A DNA stretch of 64,000 nt, from the NCBI RefSeq assembly GCF_012489685.1, contig NC_080042.1, positions 78,559,093-78,623,092 on the forward strand, read 5' to 3'. This document shows, in pieces, positions 12,801-23,700 of this stretch. The notes under the pieces are model-generated. The model was not told the DNA's origin. It searched no databases and saw only the letters and a list, made by a program, of their open reading frames with translations. The position numbers and the translations under genes are program-made. Source of the DNA: Lotus japonicus (Eukaryota; Streptophyta; Magnoliopsida; Fabales; Fabaceae). Every line of letters starts with the position of its first letter. Position 1 is the stretch's first letter.

Positions 12801-15800
12801 TGGAGATTTCTTAATATGGTTTTCACGAAGTAAATGATCATAATACCCTACAACTTCATGATAAAACTCGCACCAGTAAACTGGATGCTAGTTTGTTAAA
12901 CCTGTGAAAGTTAGGCTGTTATGCTGCTAGAGCTGAACCGGCTAATCAGTTATGCTGTTCGAGTGACTAGTCTGCTAAGTTGTTATGCTGAGCTGGCCGT
13001 TAGTCATACCAGTTAGAAGCTTCTAGGTGAAGCTTACCCAAGCTACAAATATAGCTTACTTTTAATCATTAGACAAAGAATAATACATAGTTTATCATTC
13101 ATATTTCTATTGTTCATTTTTGTTAGATTTCTATTCTAGGTTGTTCTGAATTTTATGTGTCTGAACAATCTTTTGATCTTCTTTTGTTTAATTGTTAAAA
13201 CAAGGAATAAGCACAGGGCTGCTTGCTTTGTCAAAATCAGGCTCTCTGTTCATTTGCAGCCACATTTTAATTACAGTTGCCACTGCCTAGAAGGGGGTTT
13301 AGAATTTTGTTATTGGAAGAGAAGTTGGTTCATTTTGTGTAACCTTTGTTTGTCTTTTGCTTGCTTACCTATTTTAGTTAAGCAGTTGAGCTGCTTTCTT
13401 GTACTATGCTTATACGTTGAATTCTGTAGGAGTGTAGGTATAATATTATGTTATGGTTTAGTTTGTTACATAACCCAAAGTAACATTTGGAGTTAATGGC
13501 TATGCAGGAATTCTTCAGATGCCTTGCTATATGCCATACTGTGCTTCCCCAGGGGGATGAGTCCCCTGAGAAGATCTGCTATCAAGCTGCATCACCTGAT
13601 GAGTCTGCTTTGGTAATTGCTGCGAAGAACTTCGGTTTTTTCTTTTACAGGTTCAGACTTCTTTACAATGTTCTAGTTTTCTGTATAATGGTTGTATCAT
13701 TGTGCCTCACCTATCTTTATGAAACAAAATTTATTCTATCATTTAAAAGGGTATGAGTTTTAAATGCCCTATCCTCTGAAGCAAAATTTGTTCTACCTGA
13801 TTCCTTTATAACCCATGAACATGCTCATTTTCTCTTGGTTCTGCTACCAGTTTGTTGATAGAGATACTAAGTTTTAAGGTAATTGCTGTCTGAGTTGATT
13901 CTAATCAGCATTATTACTTGCCAGACGCACGCCTACGATGATATATGTTCGTGAATCTCATGTTGAGAAAATTGGTAAAATTCAAGAAGTCTCGTATGAG
14001 ATTTTGAATGTGCTTGAGTTTAACAGGTAACCATTTGTCCCCCTTTTTGGTACATATTTTCAAGGTTTTGGATGACAATTGTAATCTTTGTTCGATTAAT
14101 AGTACAAGGAAGCGTCAATCTGTTTTATGCCGTTATCCAAATGGGAGGCTTGTATTGTACTGTAAGGTAAAATTTCTTGAGACTTGTCCATGACATTGAA
14201 ATTGCACAACTTTGTCTAAGTTAATATCCTTAATGGAACTTGCTTTTCACAGGGTGCTGATTCTGTAATCTATGAAAGATTAGCAGATGGTTATAATGAT
14301 ATTAAAAAAGTGACTAGGGAGTATTTGGAACAATTTGGATCTTCTGGACTACGCACATTATGCCTGGCTTACAAAGAATTACATCCTGATGTTTATGAAA
14401 GCTGGAATGAGAAGTTCATCCAGGCCAAATCTTCTCTACGTGATCGGGAAAAGAAGTTAGATGAGGTACATTTATCCTACTTTGGTGGCCTTTATGTGCA
14501 TATTTACCATCAAATTAGTTTTCTTTCAAGGTAAAATTTGTAAATGTAAGTGTTTGGTTTGCATCACTAGTCCAATTTTTTGCCAATACTCCCTCCGTTC
14601 CTATTTAACTGTCCACTTTGAGTGGAGGCACACATATTAAGGGTGTGATTAATTTTGTTGATTTTTAGAAAAAGTGAGGATTATTTTTCTATTTTACCCT
14701 TTAAAGTATGTGTTATCTCTCCTCATTTATTGTACTGACAAGGGCGTTTGTTGTAAAAACATCATTTAATGCTCTCTTGAAATGCTAAGTGGACAGTTAA
14801 ATAGGAACAAAAAAATTTCTTCAAAATGGACAGTTAAATAGGAACGGAGGGAGTATATTTTTTGTCATAGACAGCATTGTTTTTCAGAGAAGAAGATTGT
14901 GATATTCTCGTATTTCAATTGATCATAAAAAACAGAGAAATATGTACACTTATATTTGGAGAAAAAGTGGCAATGGGTCTGCCAGTGAATCTCCTTGATA
15001 CCAGAAACAGATCTCCTAAATCAAAGACTTGAATAGGAGAAATTGTATTATTATTTCTTAATCAGAATACAAAGGGTAATTACATTATATAGAAGAAGAC
15101 TAATCCTACATAAGGAAATAACTAATTATGTACATAATCTCCTAATAAAAGAATAAATCTCCTAATACTGAATATAATCTTCTAATAATAATTCTTATAT
15201 TAATTCCTTATTTACAACACAAAGAACTAATCAACCAAGAGAGATTTTAGGAAACAGCTTTCATAATCTCCCGACAAAATAAGAAAACTACTTACGCAAG
15301 GAAACATCAATTGATATTAATAAATCAGATCTCTAAAGTCTAAACTTTAAGGACTCACTTCATAATTCAACAGAAAGCAACTAACTGAAGCAAACATCAG
15401 CATTTAAACACTTATGTCAATTTCCGGTGTTAGTAGCTAGTTAAATTTGCTACTATAGTTCCTTCTGAACTTTGCTATAATTTCTTGATAATAATGTATT
15501 GAGAATTATATTAAACTAGCTAGTTAATGTGTTGAAGTTTGGTACCAAGTTTTCGACACATGTTTCCTGTCTCATTGATGAAGAACTCTTTGTTGCGATG
15601 AATTTTAGGGATTTTTTCTCCAACTAGACTGGGTGGGTTAGTAAATTTCGTGAACTATAAAATAAATTCCCTTTACTCCTTGTTGGAACTTGGTGATAAA
15701 TTGGGAATACAATTGCAAGTAAGACAATAAAGTTTCAACAATAAAATGTTAACCAATTCTAACGGGAATCTAGAGCTGTAGATAGATACAACTGTGCTGA

Positions 15801-18800
15801 TTTATTAATCTTAGCTTTAAATTTATATTTGCAAGTTGCAACCTAGCCTCACTGGAGTGATGTAACCTGAAGGTTAGAAAGAAATAGCTCTGCTATTTCA
15901 GCCAATAGAAACAGCATGACAAGTTTAACTCATGTTTATCAGCTTCATTCCTAAACTGTAATCTGTGCCTACAATCATTAGATACTTCCTATCAATTACA
16001 ATTTCTAGTTTGCTACTTAGTACAGGAAGAGCATGAAAATAGCCTTTCTTCCTCAAGGAACTTGTTCAGAAATTTTTCCACTTAACGATTTGTGCAGTTT
16101 CTGCTGGGCTTCGCTAAAAGTTACATAAGAGTCTATGATGATAACAAATTAACAAAGCATTAAAAAATACTTCAGTAAAACATGTAAGCAACAATATTCA
16201 GCTTGTCTTGTCTTTAACTTCTATAGTTGCACCTGCTCCCTAGCTGATAATAACTTTTTCATCTCATTGTTCACTAGATTACATGCTCAGCTAGACGGTG
16301 GAGAATGATATAAAGATCAGAAATAAACAATAAAACAACTAGGTTATTCTTGTTAGCTTTAACTCTATATTTAACTTTGAAATTATAGTTTCCATGCCAA
16401 TGGTTTCCTTTCTTGAGTTGCATGAAAGAAACTAACTAGACATACTTGATCTAATCAAAGGTTAGGCACTAAATCATAATTTTTTGGTACAAAAAATGTA
16501 AGATTACCTGTATTATTTCACTAAATGTGAAATGTTGTATTCTTACTCATACCGAAATAATACAGGTGGCAGAACTTATAGAAACTGATCTCATTTTAAT
16601 TGGTAGCACTGCCATAGAGGACAAGCTTCAAGATGGAGTACCAGCCTGCATAGATATTCTTCAAAGAGCTGGCATTAAAATTTGGGTGCTCACAGGGGAC
16701 AAGATTGAAACAGCAATTAATATTGCCTGTGGTGAGTCTGCTTTGAATGGAGCCATTTTTTCTGTATATTGATAACCTTGTGCAGAATAAGAAAAATTAC
16801 CATTCATTTTAAATTAATGTTTCTGCTATTTGCCTGCAGCATGCAATTTAATAAACAATAAGATGAAACAGTTTATTATCAGTTCAGAAACTGATGCAAT
16901 TAGAGAAGTTGAAGACAGGGTGAGCTCCATTTTTAGCTTTCACGTTTTGCTGACATAATTCTTAATTCTTTTATTTCTGACTGTTACAGTTTTACTGTTC
17001 TATAATTTCATTAGGGGGACCAAGTAGAAATTGCACGGTTTATTAAAGAAGAAGTGAAGAAAGAACTGAAGAAGTGCTTTGAAGAAGCAAAAAGCCATTT
17101 TAGCTCTCTATCTGGACCAAAATTAGCACTTGTAATTGATGGAAAATGTCTAATGTATGCATTGGATCCTAGTTTGCGAGTCATGCTGCTGAATTTGAGT
17201 TTGAATTGTCATACAGTTGTTTGCTGCCGCGTTTCTCCTTTACAGAAAGCACAGGTAAAACTCATGCACCATTGTCTGCTAACCTTATTATTCTTGTTGA
17301 TATGTAGACATTTGTTAAGCAAAAAGCTAATTTTGAATCAATTTTTGGCCTACTTTGATGGGGGTGCTTGGGTTTATTTGCCTTATAACTTCTTATGCTT
17401 ATAGGTCACGCGTTTGGTCAAGAAAGGTGCACAAAAAATAACACTTAGTATTGGTGATGGAGCCAATGATGTTAGCATGATCCAAGCTGCTCATGTTGGC
17501 GTTGGGATAAGTGGATTGGAGGGGATGCAAGCTGTGATGGCAAGTGATTTTGCCATTGCACAGTTTCGTTACCTTGCAGATTTGCTGCTTGTTCATGGCC
17601 GGTGGTCATATCTTCGAATATGCAAGGTGTCATGTTTTTTTGAACTGTACAATTATTTCATTGCTTCCGTTTTTGGTTGTATCATCCTTTAAAATTATTT
17701 ATTGCAGGTGGTGACTTACTTCTTTTACAAGAATCTCACATTCACTCTTACTCAGTTTTGGTTTACCTTTCAAACTGGGTTTTCTGGCCAGAGATTTTAT
17801 GATGATTGGTTTCAGTCATTATATAATGTTATCTTCACAGCACTTCCTGTGGTCATTGTTGGACTATTTGACAAGGTATCACATTATCTCCAATAATCTG
17901 GATTTGCGACTTTTTTTTTGGGGGGGAAGGGGGAGAAGGGATTTTATTGCTTTCTACGGGACGGGAACACATACAATTTACTTGTGACCATTTCCCTTTA
18001 GTGCTTCACTTGTTACAGTAGATGTTTATTTCAGATGATGATTACATGTTTTAATTATTTGCTTGTACCTTTGCTAGGATGTCAATGCATCTCTATCCAA
18101 GAAGTATCCTGAACTATACAGGGAGGGAATAAGAAATGTATTTTTCAAATGGAAAATTGTGGCTATATGGGCCTTCTTTTCTGTCTACCAGTCTTTAATA
18201 TTCTTCTATTTTGTGAGTTCGTCCAGTTTAAGTGCTAAAAATTCAGCAGGCAAGACATTTGGACTCTGGGATGTCAGCACAATGGCCTTCACATGTGTTG
18301 TAGTAACAGTCAACTTGCGAGTTCTTATGATTAGTAATTCAATCACAAGATGGCACTACATTAGTGTTGGTGGAAGTATATTAGCGTGGTTTATTTTTGT
18401 TTTAATAGATTCAGTGATCAGCACTCCTTATGATCGACAGGTGAATTCTCTCTCTCTATCGAAAATAATCTTCAGTACTTTCCTTATTACGCCTTAGAAA
18501 CTCTGTTAACTTGAGCTGTATTACATTTACCTGCAGGAGAATGTGTATTTTGTCATATATGTCTTGATGAACACATTATATTTCTACCTCACACTAATTC
18601 TTGTCCCTGCCGCGGCACTTTTTGGTGACTTTGTGTACCAAGGGTGAGGTTCAAATTTAAGATCTCTTGGCTAATATTTTTTGTCTACGCTTGATGAACT
18701 CTTGGCTCGTTCTTATGTCCTTGCTTGTTAGTTATGGAGATATCATTACGCTCTATGGGACATTAGGTCGAACATAGAAAAGGATGAATCACTTTTGTAT

Positions 18801-19494
18801 GGAATTTACATGAAGCGTTTTATTAAATATTCAACTTGAGTCATGTTTTGGAAGTCAGCTTGTTAAAAAAGAAAAAGTGTCTTAGTTTCAACCTTCAAGA
18901 ACTTGTTAATTTTTAACATGGATGTTTAACTGCTAATATTGTTGCTGTATTATGATCTTTCACGTCAATCATAATATGTTTTGCACTTTAACGCCATAAT
19001 CAATTTATTTTATGAACATGCGACCGAAGCATGCCTCTTAAATGAGAATCTTATGTCATAACTGCATGTATGGTTGCAACAGATAGCTTGGAAGACAGGA
19101 TGAGTGTAAAAATTAATGTAATTCATTGATAACTATGTTTTTGTGGTCCCTGTTTATGTTTATTCAGTTTAGTTTCTCTGGTTACAGGGTTCAGAGATGG
19201 TTCTTCCCTTATGATTATCAGATAATTCAAGAGATGCACAAACATGAGAATGATGACACCGGCAGGGCACAACTGCTAGAGACAGGGGACCGGCTTTCTC
19301 CATCTGAGGGAAGGAGCTATGCCCTATCTCAACTATCACGTGAGACAACAAAGCACACTGGGTTCACTTTTGACTCACCTGGTTATGAGTCATTTTTTGC
19401 CGCACAGTTTGGTGTACATGCCCCACAAAGGGCCTGGGATGTTGCAAGACGAGCAAGTATGAGATCTCGGCCAAAGATTGTACAGAAAAAGTAA
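3845..19494 (+). CDS. ALA3: P4-type phospholipid-transporting ATPase (flippase), ALA3 orthologue
   Basis: The product is a lipid flippase; in Arabidopsis ALA3 acts with an ALIS (CDC50) subunit in trans-Golgi membranes and vesicle budding. I assembled 27 exons: 3845-4024, 4652-4717, 5767-5828, 6532-6613, 7086-7196, 7486-7563, 7657-7753, 8624-8730, 8924-8989, 10069-10190, 10409-10499, 10595-10672, 10755-10871, 12006-12152, 12222-12326, 13508-13650, 13925-14026, 14103-14166, 14253-14465, 16566-16731, 16840-16919, 17015-17254, 17405-17626, 17708-17875, 18078-18440, 18537-18643, 19188-19494. The lengths sum to 3684 bp (1227 aa), close to ALA3's usual size of about 1.2 kb of codons, with every junction GT-AG and in phase. 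Landmarks are the DGET actuator motif (198-201), the PISL membrane motif (372-375), the phosphorylation site DKTGT with Asp426, and the GDGAND hinge motif (856-861). The C-terminal SPGYESFFA and [11 protein letters not shown] also match ALA3. A second in-frame ATG lies at 3905. Introns hold several transposons. Confidence 0.95.
3869..3900 (+). repeat. Coding (TCATCT)n microsatellite
   Basis: The repeat encodes a run of about eleven serines at residues 9-19 of the flippase if the first ATG is used. Starting at the second ATG (3905) would exclude it. Length variation here would keep frame only in multiples of three. Confidence 0.85.
5295..5696 (-). mobile_element. Solo LTR in flippase intron 2
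   Basis: The element is 402 bp with inverted ends TGATA/TATCA and a perfect 5-bp target duplication GCAAA at 5290-5294 and 5697-5701. A TATA-like CTATAAATAGG reads on the minus strand (plus-strand complement near 5513-5523), giving the orientation. Upstream sequence and internal domains are absent, as expected after LTR-LTR recombination. The superfamily is probably Ty1/copia, by inference. Confidence 0.75.
8096..8335 (+). mobile_element. Degenerate copia-like LTR and leader in flippase intron 7
   Basis: TGTTAGGTGATAATTT near 8096 could be an LTR start. TTCAACA at about 8229 is followed by TGTTATCAT, a degraded form of the tRNA-Met primer site TGGTATCA. CCAAAACCCTAG follows near 8317. No target duplication was seen. 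Confidence 0.25.
9610..9730 (-). repeat. SINE-like fragment in flippase intron 9
   Basis: On the minus strand GAGTTCGATCC matches a pol III B box and lies downstream of TACTTGGTTCATTACATG. An A-rich tail (AATTAAAAAAAG) follows. No clear target duplication. Confidence 0.3.
11424..11539. repeat. Direct duplication of 44 bp in flippase intron 13
   Basis: The segment starting TTTTGAGCATAATTAATCAT is found at 11424-11467 and 11496-11539 (period 72). The copies appear identical. Confidence 0.8.
11681..11744. repeat. Two-copy 32-bp tandem repeat in flippase intron 13
   Basis: The unit ATCCTGTCCTTTCC..GAATTATCTCC occurs twice in a row with a single base difference. Confidence 0.75.
12617..12681 (-). 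mobile_element. Tiny poly-T retro-insertion in flippase intron 15
   Basis: A 12-bp direct repeat CTGTAGGCAGTT (12617-12628 and 12670-12681) flanks 41 bp that begins with a T run. Read on the minus strand it is a short body with an A tail. This is the signature of a severely 5'-truncated LINE or SINE. Confidence 0.6.
14589..14853. mobile_element. Stowaway-like MITE in flippase intron 19
   Basis: The 265-bp element begins CTCCCTCCGTTCCTATT and ends with its reverse complement, with TA at both flanks (14587-14588 and 14854-14855). Terminal sequence and TA duplication are diagnostic of Tc1/mariner-derived Stowaway MITEs. A second internal copy of the inner repeat (GGACAGTTAAATAGGAAC) lies near 14781. 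Confidence 0.85.
14996..15219 (-). mobile_element. Copia-like LTR remnant with primer-site-like end, flippase intron 19
   Basis: On the minus strand TGTTGTAAATAAGG (from 15219) leads through AT-rich LTR-like sequence with TTCTATATAATG to AATAATAATACAATTTC. TGGTATCAAGG (15003-14993) then resembles a tRNA-Met primer-binding site. The expected CA just before that site is missing, so the element is degraded or my boundary is wrong. Confidence 0.4.
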
Positions 19495-20778
19495 TTTGGT
19501 TCAAACCAGGAGAATGTATTTTTTTTCTTTGTTCAGCTAACAAGAAAGTAGTTGAAGTAATTTGGATTAGATGATCGTGTACATAGACTTAGTTTTAACT
19601 TTTCATTTGAGAGCCAGCCCTAGGAAATTTGTAAAGCTAGCGTGTGCCGTATTATATATTTGTTAATACTGTTAGGTACAAATTAGTAATTTTTAGTTAG
19701 GCATATTTTGTCTTTCTTCCCTCCTAGCCCGTTGTTTGTGCTGGGGCAAGTAGAGCAGGGATTTTTGTGTGTGCGAAAAGCAGGGTTTATGGAGTACCTT
19801 CTCTTATAAAAACTGGACCAAACTGGCATGTTCAACCAGAAACCAGTAATGTGACCGATTTTTTGAAGGTAAAAATCAGTTGGTTTAAAACCAATGAAAA
19901 TCGGTAAAGAATGGTCAAACCTAGTAAAACCCGAACAAAATAATTTTTATTTGAGAATAATCCTCTTAAGACTTAGAGATAACATTAAGTGGGGTGGTCT
20001 CACTCAACAAATCATTCTTTATACACATCAACTAGGGGTTGAACCTTGGACTAGATGCTTAAAAAGTCAAGCTATCTATCAGTTGTGTTAGACCTTGTTG
20101 GTAACCAAACAAAATATTAAACCGGTTAGAACCTAACAAAATTCAATTTTTTTTAAAATTTAATAAAGTTATTTTATTCAAATATAGGTAATGCATATAT
20201 AAATAACTTATCTTTTTATTGATACCTCTATAGTTTAATGATTTCATGTCAGTTAAATATTCATTTTTTTTGTCTTAAAAATATGCAAAATGATAGTTTC
20301 ATATAAGTTAAAACTTTGACTTAACAATTAACATAATTTATCAATATATTATGTTAATATATTATTAACAATATTATCTAATGTTAAAAAATATTTAATT
20401 TAGTTTGTTCAACAATATACAAATCCTTTTAAATGTAAGCGAAATCTTAATACTTTTAACATCACCTTTTTTTTGAGAGAACATCACCTTGAATATTGAT
20501 TGTTTTGAAAAATTAACTGTAAGACCATGTGCCATTGCTTTAATAGGGAAGTCATTGCATTGACAATGTAAGCAAATGACAAAGAGAAAAAAAGTGATAA
20601 ATGTGAAAGAATGGAACATCAAGGGAAAAATATAATGTATGGAGTTTGTTGTGGTTTTAAAAACTCAGGATTTCACGTAAGAAATCTGCATGATGACCTA
20701 ACACCTAGGTATCCAACTGTGCATATAATTCTTTTTTCGATCTCTTGGAGTTGATATGAAGAATTATATTACCATTAT
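19495..20778. other. Spacer between the convergent 3' ends of the flippase and TNL copy B
   Basis: AT-rich, with no gene seen. It holds a SINE-like stretch on the minus strand near 20035-20095 (B-box-like AGGTTCAACCCC) and a tiny poly-T insertion at 20469-20479. Confidence 0.5.
20458..20490 (-). mobile_element. Minimal poly-T retro-insertion (11 bp)
   Basis: The 11-bp repeat AACATCACCTT at 20458-20468 and 20480-20490 flanks only TTTTTTGAGAG. It looks like a tail-only target-primed insertion, though polymerase slippage duplication is an alternative. Confidence 0.45.
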
Positions 20779-23700
20779 TCACACACGAAGATCAGGGTCA
20801 CCTTCTGCACTAGTGTTGAAGAACTTAGCTAATTTTTGTGAAACAGAGTATTGACCTTCTTCTAGTGATCCCTCATCTCCCTCAAAATCATCATCACCTT
20901 CAAACACTAAATATATTCCACAATTCTTCAGCTCCAGCCCCTCAACATAGGGCGGGTTTCGCTTTGTCAAATGCAAGGTACACCTATCTTTTAACTCAAA
21001 AACCAAGGAAGTGTGAACTCCAAATCTGCGCAAAAATATGTGGTGTTCATTTGTCCTAGGTACTCCTAGAAGGCGAAACGTTGTGCTGTAAACATTGTCA
21101 GTCAAATTGAAGACTTTTCCTTGAACATCCATTAACTGCAGTTTATCTCTTTGGTCTTCTGGTATATTGTTGAAAGAAAGCACGCCGGCACAAATTATAC
21201 CTTTAAGCTCACGGTTTCTTCGCTTCGAAAACACAACTGATTCCCCTGAGAACCAATCTGGAATTCTGCTTCCAGGCATAATCAAAATCTTTAACTTTTT
21301 TAGTAGAACCTGGAACAAAATTTACAAGTGGTCTTACAATATAGAAAAGAAGTACAAAACAAATCTAAGATAAACAGAACCAGACATAATAAATCTAATA
21401 CAAAATTTACAAGTGTTTCTATCAAGACTGAACATCTACGGGATCTTTGATACCATATTGAAATTCAAGTTCATTAGGCATAACTCTACCCTGAAAGCTA
21501 CATCAGGGGTGAGGACTGCTCTACCCTATATAAGAACTATTTTGGTCATATTGCAAAAGCCTTTGAAAGGGGTGGGGAGGACGGAAATATAAGTTAGATA
21601 GAAAAATGACATACCTTGGAAAATCTTCTCTTCACAGCAAGGGAGCATCCAATGCAACCATTCATGTACAACCTTCTTAAGGACTTCAAGTGTTCAAGGC
21701 CTGGTATATCCACCACCTTTTCGCAATTCATAAGGTTGAACTCCTCTAACCTGTCCAAGTTTGAAATATCAGATATGTACTCTACTGCTGTACAGTTTGC
21801 AATGTTAAGCTCCTCTAAGCTAGAAGGAAGAGGAGGCAGAAGCATCAGCTCCCTGCAATCTTGCAAATAAAGCTTTTTGAGATAGGAGAGGCCTCTCATG
21901 CTTGCTGGAAGACTGCAAATATTGTTGTGCCCTAAACTTAAGGTTTCCAGTGATGACAGATTTTCAAAATTGTCTGGAATTTTTCCAAATATACTCCATC
22001 CATGAAAGTTTAGCTGTTCCAGCATGGTTAGATTGCAGAAAGAGGTTAAGATCGACTCTGAATTAGGTTCTTCTTGCTTGTTAGAAATTATGTCTATTGG
22101 AGGCACGTTGTTTCCAACCGCATTAAGATAAGGCCTTCTTTCCATTTGTAGTTCAACCAGGCTTGAAAGCATTCGAAAGCTATCAGGTAGATGGGTAACT
22201 GCTGTTTCCTTCATGAGTAACCTTTGCAAGGATTTCAAATTTCCCATGGAAGCTGGAAGCATTTGGAGCTGTTTGCACATGTCTAATCTCAACCTGGTAA
22301 GATTTTCTAACATTCCAATTGAGTCTGGTAATTCAGTTATGTTAGTGTTATACATGTCCAAAGTCGTAAGAGCTGACAGGAAGCCAATTGATGCTGGTAG
22401 AAACCTGAGATGCTGACAGTTTCTCATCTCAAGCTTTTTAAGCATTTTCATGGCCCTAACTTGATCTGGCAAATTGGTGATTGATGTGCCATCTAACTGA
22501 AGCTCAGCAATAGAAACTAAAGCTTCTATTGACAGAGGCAACCTGTCAAGAGAACTACAGCCTGCAACAGAGAGTTTCCTTAAATATGATAAAGAACCAA
22601 TAGAATCAGGCAATTCTTTAATTCCAGTGACATCAAAATGTAATCTTTTCAATGAAATTAGTTTCCCAACAGAGTTAGGAATCAAAGAGAGGGACCTGCA
22701 CCCCACCAAACCAAGCAGCTCAAGATTCTCCAAGCAACCAACAGAATCAGGTAATTCCTCCAATGCTGTGTTGTTAAGAGACAATTCCTGCAGTGAGCAG
22801 AGATTCCCAATGCAGGTAGGTAACCTCTTCAAAAACTGGCATTTATCTGCACTCAGCTTTTCAAGCTTTGTCAGGTGGAAGATGGAACCAGGTAGCTCAG
22901 TTATAGCAGTTTCATCAAGAACAAGTTGTTTTAAAGAAATCATGCAGCTTATGTCTGTCGGCAATGCTTTCAGCTTCCAGCAGCCAGAAAGAATAAGGTC
23001 CTCAAGATGTTTCAGACCAGAGACATCAGCAGGTACTTCAACAAGGTTATAGCACTGGTGCAAGTTCAAGTGAATCAAGGTACTTAGGTTTCCAAGTGAT
23101 TCATGGATCCTAGTTAAATGAGAGCATTCTTCCAAAACTATTTTTTTCAGAGATAGATAGCCACTTAAATCCGGAGTTGCTGTCAATCTGTGGCATCTGG
23201 AGAGTTTTAAAACCATCAAGTGCTTAGCCACCTGGGAAAGAAACATCCAAGTTTTGAAATCATTGATAAATGCAGAAAAGACAAATATCCATTTAAATTC
23301 TTTAAATAAAATATACAGGTGACACCAATTTAGTCTTTTTTATATTAATTCAAACTCTCAATCATAAACAATCTTAACTTGATCTTTCAAAAAAAGTTGA
23401 AAGTTGGCATTTATTTAAATTCTTTGATCAAAATTTAATCTTTTGTTCCTCAATCTTGCAACCCATATGTTCAAAGATGATATTTAAGTCTTTTTCTTAT
23501 GGAGAATTAAATAGATATCAACTTTATTTGGATGACCAAATTGATCTCACATATATTGTTAAATGACTCAACTGAATGTTACTTTATAAGAAAACAATAT
23601 AACTATTACATTTAAATAGAAAATGCCCTGTTCTAGAACTCATTGATGTAAAAATAAACAGTGAGTTCATTAGTTAATAAGAAAGCACACCTTGTTACTG

